NCBI RefSeq assembly: GCF_003610195.1
Contig: NZ_RAPO01000010.1
Location: 1 to 51,360 of the forward strand
Length of the DNA stretch: 51,360 nucleotides
From: Halopiger aswanensis
GTDB taxonomy: Archaea > Halobacteriota > Halobacteria > Halobacteriales > Natrialbaceae
Direction of reading: 5' to 3'
In this document: positions 35,634 through 45,480 of the stretch, piece by piece
How the letters are laid out: every line of letters begins with the position of its first letter
Position numbering within the stretch: position 1 is the first letter of the stretch
The notes under the pieces: model-generated
What the model saw: only the letters and a program-made list of their open reading frames with translations
What the model was told of the DNA's origin: nothing
Database searches by the model: none
Program-made: the position numbers and the translations under genes

Positions 35634-38600
35634 TCACTCGCGAAGCGCCCGGAGCCGCTCGTCGATCGTCGGGTGAGCCTCGGCCAGTGCGTAACCGCCG
35701 TGGAAGACCTGGAACTTCCTCGAGAGGACGTCCTCTGCGGCGTCGAGGTCCTCCGTCGACACGAAGTTCGTGCCGGTCGACGAGACGAGCGCTCGCCCGT
35801 CGCGCTCGCGTTCGAGCGCCTGAAGGCGTTCGAGTGCGGACGCGAGCTGATCTGTGCCGACGCGAGTAGCGGCGTACTGGTCGGCCTCGAACTCGCGGTC
35901 ATGGAAGTCGACGAGTTCGAAGAGCACGTCCTGGCCGACGAGCAGCGCCGATCCGACGACGCGCAGCCAGTACGAGAGTCGCGCGTCCCCGTGTTCGAAG
36001 TGCGCCTGTTCGTGCGCCACGATCGCCGCCTGTTGCTCCATCGTCGTCGCCTCCACCAGCGACTGCGAGAGGACGATTGCCCGCGTAGATCGGGTGTAGA
36101 GCGCGAACGAGGCCATGCTGTCGGTCCCGGTATACGTCCAGACCGGATAATCGGGGTCGAAGGCGACCGAGTCAAGCTGGTAGGACTCGTGGTTGGCCCG
36201 GACATCGTCGACGAACGTCCGGAACAGGTACAGCTGGTGGACGCTCCCGGCGGGGAGATACAGGATGATCGCGGACGCGACCAGCGGTGCGATCGAGAGG
36301 CCGATGTCGTTGGGGCCGCCCAGCGGCGTCCAGATCACGAGGAGGGCGGCGACCGCGACGCTACTCAGGAGGACGTTCCCCGCGACAACGAGGTCGGCCC
36401 CGACGCGGCTGTGGTCGCTTGCCGGATTCCGGGTGAAGTCGTAGTACCCGAGCTGGAGCCACTCAGCGTCGAGGGTCCGGTAGATCGAGACTCCAAGGGT
36501 GGCAACGAGCGCCGCTATGATAAGGTCGAAGGCCCACGCGAGCGGGAGCGGTCCGGGGGCGAGCACGATCAAGGCAGCGATGACAGCGGTGGGGAGCACC
36601 AGCACTGCCTGGGCGAACAGCGCCCGCCGCCCGAGCGGCGGGAATTGGATCCCGAAGGGGGCGCGCCGTCTGACGATGACTGGGAGGTCAATGATGCGCG
36701 TGAGCGCCCCGGTGGCGAGAAGACAGAGCACCGCCGTCCACCCGACGAGTAGCCGGAGGACGGTCCCGATATCGGCCACGACCGCGAACGGAGCGGAGCC
36801 AAGCAGCGCGAGCAGCAGCAGGTACAGCAGCCAGGCGGGATTGTAACTGGCGTAGGTCGCGGCGCGCTGTCGGTCGGCCACCAGCGGGTCCGGTGCCCGG
36901 TAGACCACGAGCGCCAGCTGATAGACCCGCAGCCCCGCCACGATAGCAACGCCGGTCAGCCACATCAACACTAGCGGGACGGCGAAGAGGGCGAGTACGG
37001 TGGGTCTGGTTGGATCGCTCAGGAAGGCGGCCAGATCGAGTCCGATCACGAACTCCGCGTAGACGCGAGCCGCGAGCAGGAGGACGAAGACCTGCACCGG
37101 GAACAGAAACACCCAGACCTGGAGGCCTTGGGGCGCCGAGATCTGCTGTCGGATTCTGTACCCGTTCCGCTCCCGTGCCGGTTCAAGTGACCAGTCGTAG
37201 CGCAGCCAGTGCTGGCCCGAGGTCCAGTACGCGGTGTTGCCTTCCCGGACGAGGTCGTAACCCTCGTCCAGTCGGGCCAGCCGATCCTGCACCGCTCGCG
37301 GGACGAGTTTGTAGACCGCCTCGCTCTCCCTGATCAGTGCGCTTGGCTGTCCGTCCGGGCCGTCGCGGGCGCCGAGCGCCGGTGTGTCCTCTTCCGGGGT
37401 CCATCCCGAGCGCAGCGTCGTCTGTCGTTCCGTCGTAGTCGGCCGACACGCTTCGAGCGTGTCATTCCCACCGAGCCAGACGACGGCACCGCGGACGACC
37501 GCCCGGATCCCGGCCAGCGGGTGCTGGAGCCAATCGATGACCCCGGACGGTCCCGGGAGGCCGGTCCGGGGGCACGGCACGACCGGCAGCGGGCGCGTCG
37601 GCAGGTGCTGGAGCCGCCAGATCCGGCCATCGGACTTGTCTCCGTCCAGTATCTCCAGGGCCGCCCCGAGGTCGTCGACCGCCACCTTTCCATCGACAGT
37701 GTCGTAATCCGTACGGAAGTCGCGCGTCTCGTGGTTGTCGGCCACCAGCAACGCCGTGTTCCCGCCGAACGGGGCCCCGAAGAGGTGGTATGCCGCGTCG
37801 CGGAGCGGACGATGATGGGACAGCCGAGACTGGGCGTGAGCGACCGCCGCCCGGAGTTGCGCTTCGGACAGGCGATCAAACGCCGCCTCTGTGACCGCTA
37901 TCGCCTGTCGACGACCCAGAACGCCTGCAAGCGGGCGGACGCACACGCCTGGATCGTCCACGACGATAACCGGCGGGAGCGGCCGGTCAGTCTCCAACGT
38001 GACGTCGATCGCGGTCCCGCGGCGGCGCAGTCGCCAGGTTCCGACGCTGGCGACGACGGCCGACGCTGCGGTCGCTCCCATGCCGATCGCCAGCGGGACC
38101 AGCCCCAGGCCGAGGAGGACGACCGAGAGCGTCCACTTTGGACCGGAAACCCCAGTCCAGACCGCCGCCAGCAGCGACTGTGCTGCCTCCGTCGACGACC
38201 AACTCGAATCATAAAGATCTGGAAGTAGCCACTCGGCACCGGCGACGAGACCATCCGGGAGGACTGTCCCACCGCCGACTGCCGCAGTGACGAGCGCGAT
38301 CGCCACGACGCCGAAGAGGGTCGCGGTCACGCTCGCCACGGCGACCGTTCCGCGGACGAGCCCCCGAATCCATCCGCTCGTGAGACCGTTTGCACCTACG
38401 TCTTCGAGTGCATCGAGGCGATGGCGGAACCGATCGGCCCTCGAGAGATGACTGGTCACGAGCGCCAGCGCGACGACCCCGACGACGACCGCCGTCGCGC
38501 TGCGAGTAAGCACGGCGAGATTCTCGACCTCGGCGCCCGGAGCGGTCGTGAGGCTATCGTCACTTAGAATGACGTCGTCGAGCGTGATGAGGAACTCGCC

Positions 38601-39230
38601 GCCGGCGCCCACGAGTCCGTACACGAGGATGGCGATCCACAGCGACATGGTGACCCACATGACGGTCTTCAGCCAGTACAAGGCTGGACGGCCGCCGTTG
38701 ACGTTCGCGTAGGGAATCACGTCCATCAACAGCACCTGCGTCAGGAAGATTGCGACGAACAACGCCACCCCGATTCCGAACAGTGGCTGGTCGACCGGGA
38801 GGAGATCAATTGCAAACCTGAGTACGTCGGCTCCGACCGCAACGGCCGTCACGAGCGTCGGCGGTCGGAGTTCGATCGTGTCGGACGATCGCGCGCCCGA
38901 AACTGGTTCGCGCATCGATGGGCCGTACAGCCCAGCAAGTACCAGCCCCCCGAACAGCCACGTCTGGTCACCGGTCAAGAGGGACCAGGCGGTGCTCAGG
39001 ACGACGAGATAAACGAGAAACCGTAGTCGGTCCGGTACTGATCGAACGACCCGAACCCGGTGGTCTCCGTCACCTTCACCTGACTCGATCGCGGCGCGTT
39101 CGGTGTAGAGACCGACGGCCCGCTGGCGAATCCAGTCCCCGTCCTCGGACCGGTCGAACGCCGCGTCGAGTGCAGAGCGAAGCGTCTCCTCATCCCCGTC
39201 GAACAGCCAGACGCGCTCGAACGTGTCCAT
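35634..39230 (-). CDS. Large multi-pass membrane protein with two M48 modules, one degenerate
   Basis: 1198 residues with many hydrophobic segments. The C-terminal module has the full M48 (HtpX/Ste24-type) signature: HEQAH (1073-1077), the third ligand in REFEADQYA (about Glu1113) and the family's end motif HPTIDERLRAL. An earlier module near residue 460 is arranged like M48 (LSEAQLRAAVAHAQSRLSHH), but the HExxH is replaced by HAQSR, so it should be inactive. The protein looks like a tandem duplication with one pseudo-protease half. M48 proteases cut membrane or misfolded proteins at the membrane face. It is the largest of three M48 proteins nearby and is divergent from the gene at 39521. Confidence 0.8.
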   Translation of the reverse strand: MDTFERVWLFDGDEETLRSALDAAFDRSEDGDWIRQRAVGLYTERAAIESGEGDGDHRVRVVRSVPDRLRFLVYLVVLSTAWSLLTGDQTWLFGGLVLAGLYGPSMREPVSGARSSDTIELRPPTLVTAVAVGADVLRFAIDLLPVDQPLFGIGVALFVAIFLTQVLLMDVIPYANVNGGRPALYWLKTVMWVTMSLWIAILVYGLVGAGGEFLITLDDVILSDDSLTTAPGAEVENLAVLTRSATAVVVGVVALALVTSHLSRADRFRHRLDALEDVGANGLTSGWIRGLVRGTVAVASVTATLFGVVAIALVTAAVGGGTVLPDGLVAGAEWLLPDLYDSSWSSTEAAQSLLAAVWTGVSGPKWTLSVVLLGLGLVPLAIGMGATAASAVVASVGTWRLRRRGTAIDVTLETDRPLPPVIVVDDPGVCVRPLAGVLGRRQAIAVTEAAFDRLSEAQLRAAVAHAQSRLSHHRPLRDAAYHLFGAPFGGNTALLVADNHETRDFRTDYDTVDGKVAVDDLGAALEILDGDKSDGRIWRLQHLPTRPLPVVPCPRTGLPGPSGVIDWLQHPLAGIRAVVRGAVVWLGGNDTLEACRPTTTERQTTLRSGWTPEEDTPALGARDGPDGQPSALIRESEAVYKLVPRAVQDRLARLDEGYDLVREGNTAYWTSGQHWLRYDWSLEPARERNGYRIRQQISAPQGLQVWVFLFPVQVFVLLLAARVYAEFVIGLDLAAFLSDPTRPTVLALFAVPLVLMWLTGVAIVAGLRVYQLALVVYRAPDPLVADRQRAATYASYNPAWLLYLLLLALLGSAPFAVVADIGTVLRLLVGWTAVLCLLATGALTRIIDLPVIVRRRAPFGIQFPPLGRRALFAQAVLVLPTAVIAALIVLAPGPLPLAWAFDLIIAALVATLGVSIYRTLDAEWLQLGYYDFTRNPASDHSRVGADLVVAGNVLLSSVAVAALLVIWTPLGGPNDIGLSIAPLVASAIILYLPAGSVHQLYLFRTFVDDVRANHESYQLDSVAFDPDYPVWTYTGTDSMASFALYTRSTRAIVLSQSLVEATTMEQQAAIVAHEQAHFEHGDARLSYWLRVVGSALLVGQDVLFELVDFHDREFEADQYAATRVGTDQLASALERLQALERERDGRALVSSTGTNFVSTEDLDAAEDVLSRKFQVFHGGYALAEAHPTIDERLRALRE

Positions 39231-39520
39231 CCTCTCGTTCCCCTGGGTCCTCGAGCGGCGGTACTGACCGCCGGCAGCCGTCTCGGATAGCCGGTACTGT
39301 CACACCGGTATCAAAAAAATGTTGAGGGTCCGGAAATCGCCCTCCGTGACGTGTCCCCGCTCCGGTGTCAAGCGAGCACTTCTATACCCGTGATCGCCGG
39401 GGACAGTTTCCGAAATGTGAAGCAATCCGTCTCCCGTTTCATTCCAAACGGCGCTGGTTGATCTAGGAACAACGGGCACGCGTATCAAGAACTAAGCCCT
39501 CGATCTGAGAAGGTCCACGC

Positions 39521-41335
39521 ATGTCGACCGCGCGAGGGGGATCCGACTCGCCCGACACCGATCGATCGGGAGAGCGGAGATCTACGATCGGCGCGTTCTT
39601 CCGCGCGACCTACGACTGTGACGCGCTCCCACGGGCGGTCGTTCGGGAACTCACCCAGCGAGCGGGACACAACCCTGTCGGGCAGGATGGTGAGCGACGC
39701 TGGCGGATCGATCACTCGTTTGGCCTCTACCAGATCCACGTGACCTACGACCTGAGTGCGGGCACGGTGACGGTCTTGCGGAGGATCCATCTTCTAGTCC
39801 GATTCGCGATCGCGCTCCTGGTCGCTGCGGTGGGGTTCGGAATCGTCCTCGAGTGGCGGATCGGGCTGAACGGTGGGCTGCTCGGCGGCGTAATCCTCGC
39901 CTTACTACTGTCCGATCTCGCGACTGTCCCGTCCCTGGAGTCGGCGACGCTCCGCTCGTTTGGCCTCGCTCCCGGTTACTACCTGGTACTGGGGGCGATG
40001 CTGGCCGCGGCCGCGGCGTCGCCGGACGTTCAGTGGTGGTTCACCGGCGGCCTGGGAGTTGTGATCGGCCTGCTGCTAGCGGTCCAGTACGCTCGCGGGG
40101 CGTCATTTCCGCTCCTCTCGTTCCCGACCCCAGACCGTGCACCGGCCCAGCTCCGGATCGTACTCGTTGGGTTCGCCGTCCCGATCACCGTCATCTTGCT
40201 TCTCACGCCGGTTACTGCGCTGTGGGCGCTCGTTCCAGGCACCCTGGCGTTCGTGCTCTCGATCGGTGGCTGTGCGTACGCGACGGTCCTCCTCGGGTTC
40301 GCCTGTCGTCTGCAGATCAAGGACCTGGAGCGGAGCGAGTTCGCGGTGTTTCCTTCTGACGCCGAACGCTACCTGTTTCTGCTTACGTACCTGGCCCTGA
40401 ACTTGCTGCTGGTGCGGGAACTCCTGTGGGGAGTCAACCTGGTGAGCGCCGCAGTCCTCGACGTAGCCGTCCTCGACGGCTACGAACTCGCCGGTGCCGC
40501 GACGGACCTCGTCGATATCGTCCGGAGACAGATCGGGGTCGCCGTCACGATTGGTGGCCGGACGATCGATCCAGTGTCGGGGATCGCCGTCGCAGCGCCG
40601 TTCGCGCCGCTCATCGCGGTGGTCGGCTGCTGGTGCGTGTTCGTCGGTCACGCGATCAGTTCCCGGCTGCGAACGGGTGCAGCCCGTGAATTCGTCTGGA
40701 CCGCTCCCGACGGCACGGCCGTTCCAGTCCGGGTCGTCGAGGATGATCAGCCGTACGCCGGCGTCAAGGGACGGGTCTTCGGATTCCAGCCATACGTCGT
40801 CGTCTCGTCACCGATCGTCGACACGTTCGACGAGGCCGAACGCGACGCGGTGCTCGCACACGAACTCTATCACCTGCGGAACCGCGATCCCGTCGTCAAC
40901 GCGGTCGCGACCGCGACGGCTCTGTTCCTGTTCGGTGGCCGGAACGCGTTTCTCGTCTTCTACGAGTATCCCCGAATCGAGCGCGAGGCCGACTCGTTCG
41001 CTGTCGAGTTGACGAGTGCGCGAGCGGTACGCGACGCCCTCGAACGGATCTGGGACTGGCAGGCCCGATCGACGATCGCCGGTCGACGTCAAGGAACCGG
41101 TCCTCATCCGGCGGCGACGGCCGCCAGCAACGGCAAGCGGCGGACTCGGTGGATCGAGCGGCTTCCGGGCGGGACACGGCTCCACACCTGGATCAGTGAC
41201 GCCGGCCGGGACCTCGGAGCGTTCTACCGGCTATTCTACGGCGACGTTCTGCTTGGGAACGCGCACCCGGCGCTCTCCGAGCGGATTGAACAGCTCCGTC
41301 ATGAGGAGGCCGCGGGACCGGTGGATTCAGAGTGA
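39521..41335 (+). CDS. M48 family membrane metalloprotease, 604 aa
   Basis: Several hydrophobic segments fill residues about 90-390. The catalytic module near the C-terminus has HELYH (447-451) in AVLAHELYHLRNRDP, the third zinc ligand region RIEREADSFA (about Glu487) and the end motif AHPALSERIEQL. All metal ligands are present, so it should be active. The N-terminal region (GIGAFFRATYDCDALPRAVV) has no known domain. Start ATG 39521. It is divergent from the 1198-residue M48 protein with a 290-base gap between them and related to the one at 43750. Substrates unknown. Confidence 0.8.
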   Translation: MSTARGGSDSPDTDRSGERRSTIGAFFRATYDCDALPRAVVRELTQRAGHNPVGQDGERRWRIDHSFGLYQIHVTYDLSAGTVTVLRRIHLLVRFAIALLVAAVGFGIVLEWRIGLNGGLLGGVILALLLSDLATVPSLESATLRSFGLAPGYYLVLGAMLAAAAASPDVQWWFTGGLGVVIGLLLAVQYARGASFPLLSFPTPDRAPAQLRIVLVGFAVPITVILLLTPVTALWALVPGTLAFVLSIGGCAYATVLLGFACRLQIKDLERSEFAVFPSDAERYLFLLTYLALNLLLVRELLWGVNLVSAAVLDVAVLDGYELAGAATDLVDIVRRQIGVAVTIGGRTIDPVSGIAVAAPFAPLIAVVGCWCVFVGHAISSRLRTGAAREFVWTAPDGTAVPVRVVEDDQPYAGVKGRVFGFQPYVVVSSPIVDTFDEAERDAVLAHELYHLRNRDPVVNAVATATALFLFGGRNAFLVFYEYPRIEREADSFAVELTSARAVRDALERIWDWQARSTIAGRRQGTGPHPAATAASNGKRRTRWIERLPGGTRLHTWISDAGRDLGAFYRLFYGDVLLGNAHPALSERIEQLRHEEAAGPVDSE

Positions 41336-41404
41336 GCGACGAGGCGCAAGGATGTCCATCGATCCATCCACGGTAGACTCGAGTGCTGGAGCCGTAAGCG
41401 GGAG

Positions 41405-41410
41405 TTTTTT
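41405..41410 (+). terminator. T-run after the M48 gene (or promoter element of the next gene)
   Basis: Six T residues lie 70 bases after the stop at 41335 and about 30 bases before ATG 41438. Archaeal termination at T-runs and a promoter element at this spacing are both possible. Confidence 0.3.
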
Positions 41411-41437
41411 CTACCGATAGGAGTATCATAGGGGCAC

Positions 41438-41935
41438 ATGTCACCACCGACGGCAGGGGACGACGGGGAGATCCCCTGGGCGTACGTCGCTCCCGCCACG
41501 GTCCAGGAGGAGGAGCCACAGATCTCGGTGCCAGACGAGATCGTCGAAGCTGGGATCGTTACACCCGGCGAGTCGGCCGTCTGGTCTTACGAAGACACGA
41601 CGGGCGTGCTCATCGTCTCGAACCAGGAACTGGAGATGGACGCGTACGTGCGGATCGGCGAGATGACGGTCCAGCAGCACCAGAACGTTGTCCGCTTCCC
41701 CGCTCCGATTCAGGTAAACCCACAACTGGTCCGGGACCAGATCCTCCAACAGCACGTTCACGACGACGCGATCGTCGAACCGGGCGAACGGTACCACTTC
41801 GTCTACCGGATGGACGGCATGGCGAGCGGGGAGACGCGGTCGTGCTATCTCTTCACCGATCAGCAGGTCATCGAACACCTCCCGGATCCGACGGACTGGA
41901 GCAAAACGTTCGCCGAGGTCCCGCACTTCTACTGA
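41438..41935 (+). CDS. Unknown protein with AbrB-like segments
   Basis: The 165-residue protein has ISVPDEIVEAGIVTPGESAV followed by GVLIVS. This resembles the swapped-hairpin AbrB/SpoVT fold (I.VP..I.....I..G...V...). A second similar pattern, NPQLVRDQILQQHVHDDAIV then EPGERYHFVY, occurs in the second half, so it may be a tandem. AbrB-type domains bind DNA or act as antitoxins, but the match is weak and could be coincidence. It lies between M48 genes with no obvious partner. Confidence 0.55.
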   Translation: MSPPTAGDDGEIPWAYVAPATVQEEEPQISVPDEIVEAGIVTPGESAVWSYEDTTGVLIVSNQELEMDAYVRIGEMTVQQHQNVVRFPAPIQVNPQLVRDQILQQHVHDDAIVEPGERYHFVYRMDGMASGETRSCYLFTDQQVIEHLPDPTDWSKTFAEVPHFY

Positions 41936-42061
41936 GCGGCCCCCGCCGGCGCCGCGATAAGTGTTGCCCCGGTCTATTCTCGCGTGGGATCGACGTCACC
42001 TTTCCCAGCGTCGATCGGGAAGGCACGACCGGTCGACCGGGCGGGCGGTCGGCACCTGATC

Positions 42062-42589
42062 ATGACTGAACGCGACACACCGTCACCGGAGCGCATCGAA
42101 CGGGTCGTGGAATCGATCACGAGTGAGGCGGCGTGGGTCCGGGAACCGTCGGCGCTCTCGCCGGCGGAGGCCGTCGCAACCGCGGCGTCCGATTCGACGG
42201 ACCGGGCAGAACTGTTCTTCACGCACAGGTGTACGCAGGCCCGACTCGAACTCGTGGCACCCTCGAGAACGTCGGACGGGGTCTGTGATCTGCTCGTTCG
42301 ACAACCCCTTGATCCAGGACTCCGGGCCACGGACGGCGACTTTCTGGCGGAACTCGAACGGGCACACGCGACGATCGCACGTCGGAACGCACATGAGTTC
42401 ACAGAGCCGGTCGAGGATCAATCGATGCTCCTCCGCGCGACCGTCCCCCGGCGATTCGAACCGGACGAGGTAGACGCGTTGCTCGCCAGCATCGGCATGA
42501 CGGTCGCTCAAGTCGACGACCTCCACGAGCGGATTCGCCGTCCCGTCGAACAGATCGTCTCCGAGACCGAGCATCCGTCGCGATCGTGA
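42062..42589 (+). CDS. Unknown 175-aa acidic protein
   Basis: It begins MTERDTPSPERIERVVESIT and is predicted helical at both ends with a mixed centre (CTQARLELVAPSRTSDGVCD). Composition is typical haloarchaeal. ATG 42062 is preferred over an upstream ATG at 41984 whose extra residues look non-coding. No family recognised and no membrane segment. It is convergent with the gene at 42637, 47 bases between them. Confidence 0.6.
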   Translation: MTERDTPSPERIERVVESITSEAAWVREPSALSPAEAVATAASDSTDRAELFFTHRCTQARLELVAPSRTSDGVCDLLVRQPLDPGLRATDGDFLAELERAHATIARRNAHEFTEPVEDQSMLLRATVPRRFEPDEVDALLASIGMTVAQVDDLHERIRRPVEQIVSETEHPSRS

Positions 42590-42636
42590 CCGCTGCGGGG
42601 GCTGCCGTCGGTTGATGCGTCGCTAGTGCCGCTTGA

Positions 42637-43104
42637 TCAGATGCGTGGCGTCCGGAATTCTTGTGCGGCTGCCTCGACGGCGCTTCCGTCCTCACCGTGC
42701 CCACCGTTGGCCACGTCGATGGATCCACGAATCGGACTGCTCCGTTCGCGGAGGTCGTCTCCAAGCGATTCGAGGCTCTCCCGGTTCCCGCTGAGGTACT
42801 CCTCGACCGCGGTCGCTGTCTCGTCGTATTCGCCCGTCAGGTCGGAGAGCTGCGAGACGCACTGGTCGGGATCAGCGTACCGCTCGGCCAGTTCGTCGAC
42901 GTTGTACCGGAGATTCGGATTGGCCGACGCGATCGGACCGGTCCAGGGAGCCGACCCGCCGTCGCCCGTCGATGCTGGTCGATTACTCGTGTCGTCCGAC
43001 GGGCTGGTGCGCGACTGATCACGGTCATGACCGGTTTCCGTGTCGAGCGCCGTTAGCCGGTCCCCCGCTTCGCGGTGATCGATGTCGGAAGTGTGAGTGA
43101 GCAC
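42637..43104 (-). CDS. Unknown 155-aa acidic protein
   Basis: The N-terminal 60 residues are disordered and acidic (TGHDRDQSRTSPSDDTSNRP). The C-terminal part is helical: YNVDELAERYADPDQCVSQL, then EYLSGNRESLESLGDDL. The composition strongly favours this strand over the overlapping plus-strand frames. An AT-rich promoter-like stretch lies upstream. No family recognised. Confidence 0.5.
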   Translation of the reverse strand: MLTHTSDIDHREAGDRLTALDTETGHDRDQSRTSPSDDTSNRPASTGDGGSAPWTGPIASANPNLRYNVDELAERYADPDQCVSQLSDLTGEYDETATAVEEYLSGNRESLESLGDDLRERSSPIRGSIDVANGGHGEDGSAVEAAAQEFRTPRI

Positions 43105-43749
43105 ATCGTGACTGAAGGATCGGAAAACAAATGAACAAATTTAGAGTGTATAGATAGAATATATGGAATTATATCTAGGAAGAATTGCTGTATATTGAGG
43201 GTGGATGGATCCTACGTCACGTCGGACTCCCAAAATATTTATATATAGTCACACAACGGCTGCGATCAGACGGCTGAGAAGGGCTGGATCGGGGAGGCAG
43301 GACGGCGCTTACCGGGATTTCGTCGTGGACCGACGGGTCGCCAGGTATCGATCCACGATCCGTTGACGGCTCTTCACGGGTTGCAGCGGATCAAGGCGGC
43401 CCCACCCTGCAGTGGATCCACATCATTTGGATGCTCTATACCGTATAGCTATATTCTCTACCTACTCGGGATACAGCTACTGACTCTGGCAAACCAAGCG
43501 ATGACTCCAACCGGAAGCGAACTCATGACATCCAGAGCCTCCTGTAGTTTCGACTGGATCGTCACTGCCATCTCCTAGAACTGGTCACACAGGTGCCCGA
43601 GTTCGCTGTACAGCTCCTCTAGGGGGACGTCGACCTCGCTTCCCTCGAGGTCGCGCTGCCGCTGGAAGTCCTTCATCACTGGATGTACCAGCTATGGTCG
43701 CTCTGAATAGACCGACCGATTAACGACAAAGGGTATTGGTGATCGAAAA
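43105..43749. other. AT-rich spacer
   Basis: The first 200 bases are AT-rich with a strong TATA-like TTTATATATAG near 43238, but no clear gene follows it on the plus strand. A small minus-strand frame at 43575-43676 is the only other candidate. Confidence 0.45.
43575..43676 (-). CDS. Possible 33-aa acidic microprotein or gene remnant
   Basis: The frame reads MKDFQRQRDLEGSEVDVPLE, then ELYSELGHLCDQF, before TAG. It looks like genuine acidic helical protein, and a stop precedes it by only a few codons. It may be a tiny gene or the last part of a decayed one. No homologue known to me. Confidence 0.35.
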   Translation of the reverse strand: MKDFQRQRDLEGSEVDVPLEELYSELGHLCDQF

Positions 43750-45480
43750 TTATCTATCCTGTTCGCTGCCGCCAATCTGTTGAAGTTTCCACTGGGCGGC
43801 CATCCCCTCGTCACCAACCTGCTCGATGCGCTCGTCGATGTCGGGATGGACGTCAGTGGCTGCGAACCCACCGTACAGAAAGCCGAATACCCGCTGAGGA
43901 AGCGACTCCCGCTGGACGTTGTTCGCACTCGAGTTGAGCGACGGAGCAAAGGCCAAGGTGTCGAACGAGCGGGTCGAAAGGGATTGATCCCGCAACGTCC
44001 CCAACGCACCGACGAGTGCCTCTGGACTCGTCCGGTCAGCGGCATACTTGTCTGCCTGGATCTCCCGGGTTCGATAATCGAACAGGCTGTACAGGACGTT
44101 CTTCCCCACCAGAAGGACCGGAGAGAGGAGCGCGATGAGGATAGAAAGTCGGGCATCGCCACGCTCGAGATGGGCCTCCTCGTGTCTCAGGATCGCCTTG
44201 AGTTCCGACTGGTCCAGGTCATCAGCGCGATACTGGTCCACGAGTCCCCGCGTCACCACGATCCGGTTGTCACGAGGGAATGCGATCGCCATCGCACCGA
44301 TCGTATCTGTCTCTAGAACCCGGATCTCTGCCGCAAAATCATCGAACGCGGGATCGTCGAGACGGGTTTCCGTCGACCGCATGGTCTCGAATAGTTGCAG
44401 AACGCTGCGGAGTTGATAACACGTGCCGGCGACGAAATAGCCTGGCCCGATCGCCCCGAGAACGAGCAAGAGGAGCAGCGGGCCGTCCACGAACTGGGTC
44501 ACCCACTGGATCGTATCGATCCAGGACCAGATCATCCACACGACTACCCCGGCCCCACCGAGAACACACGACGAGGCAACGATCAGCACAAGGAGATTGT
44601 CTGTCGACCGGCCCGTCGAGACAAACTCACGTCTGATGGCTCGATCGACAAGAATGCCGTACGCGTTGGCATAGAATCCGAGAAGGCAGAGGACGACCAT
44701 GATCGTTATCAGGGATCCAGTGAGAGAGAAGGTGGACATCATCTGTAGCAGCTTGATGCTGTTCATAATCGTCAAGAAGATAGCATGACCAATGGTCGCG
44801 ATACCGACGATGCCGAGATAGAGGAAGGCAAGCGCCGGGACCCGGCGAAAGCCCGTTTTGAGCGTATCGATCACCGCCGCTAGCATCCGTTCGAACGATC
44901 GAGGAGCGACCAGATACAGGCCGTAATAGAGGATGGCGTACACCGCTGGGAGCCCGAGAAGGTACGTACCTATAGCCACCATGGCCTGTGTGAAGACCAA
45001 GCCTCCGAGTAAATCCTGCTGAGTACCGAACCGTTCGTCGTAGTGATTGAGGAGTGGGCTTTCCTCGAGTCCCGGCTGATACGCTTCGATCGCCTCGAAC
45101 CCGACTATGAGGGCCCCCAGAAGCACCAACAGAGCGGGAATCGTGACGAAAAGATCGGTCCGTCCCGTCACACTGCTCCCGAGCACCAAATCACTAACCC
45201 AGAAAAGCCCGGCGAGGAGCGCGCCAACGGCTGCCACCGATCGAAACGGGACCGTCACCCGCTCGTGAATCACGTACTCACCGTCGCCAGGGGCGACCTC
45301 CCAGCGATACGTCGATTTCAGGACCCCGGACCATGCCGTGCGCTCCCGGCCCAACTCCTCATCGGATCCAGTGTACTCTCTCAAGTTCCGCTCGACGTCT
45401 CGAGGTGTGACGCCGGCCGCGTGGTACTCTCGGGTTCCGATCGGATACTCCGGAACGAGCTCCCGAACCCGATCGAGCAT
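43750..45480 (-). CDS. M48 family membrane metalloprotease, 576 aa
   Basis: A multi-pass protein with hydrophobic segments from about 75 to 350 and an intact M48 site: HEEAH (433-437) in ILRHEEAHLERGDARLS, third ligand in REIQADKYAA (about Glu473) and the end motif VHPDIDERIEQV. The HExxH neighbourhood is closest to the C-terminal module of the 1198-residue protein (HEQAHFEHGDARLS). Its ATG directly abuts the stop of the lipoprotein gene at 45481, so the two are transcribed together and the lipoprotein is a likely partner or substrate-binding subunit. Confidence 0.85.
   Translation of the reverse strand: MLDRVRELVPEYPIGTREYHAAGVTPRDVERNLREYTGSDEELGRERTAWSGVLKSTYRWEVAPGDGEYVIHERVTVPFRSVAAVGALLAGLFWVSDLVLGSSVTGRTDLFVTIPALLVLLGALIVGFEAIEAYQPGLEESPLLNHYDERFGTQQDLLGGLVFTQAMVAIGTYLLGLPAVYAILYYGLYLVAPRSFERMLAAVIDTLKTGFRRVPALAFLYLGIVGIATIGHAIFLTIMNSIKLLQMMSTFSLTGSLITIMVVLCLLGFYANAYGILVDRAIRREFVSTGRSTDNLLVLIVASSCVLGGAGVVVWMIWSWIDTIQWVTQFVDGPLLLLLVLGAIGPGYFVAGTCYQLRSVLQLFETMRSTETRLDDPAFDDFAAEIRVLETDTIGAMAIAFPRDNRIVVTRGLVDQYRADDLDQSELKAILRHEEAHLERGDARLSILIALLSPVLLVGKNVLYSLFDYRTREIQADKYAADRTSPEALVGALGTLRDQSLSTRSFDTLAFAPSLNSSANNVQRESLPQRVFGFLYGGFAATDVHPDIDERIEQVGDEGMAAQWKLQQIGGSEQDR

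Noticed and set aside
35673-36752. 359-residue plus-strand frame
   Set aside because: Antisense to the M48 domain with HEQAH and the third zinc ligand, which is clearly the real gene.
43363-43578. 71-residue plus-strand frame with a hydrophobic stretch
   Set aside because: Cys/Ser-rich, poorly acidic and without a promoter at the right distance. A minus-strand acidic frame next to it is more credible.
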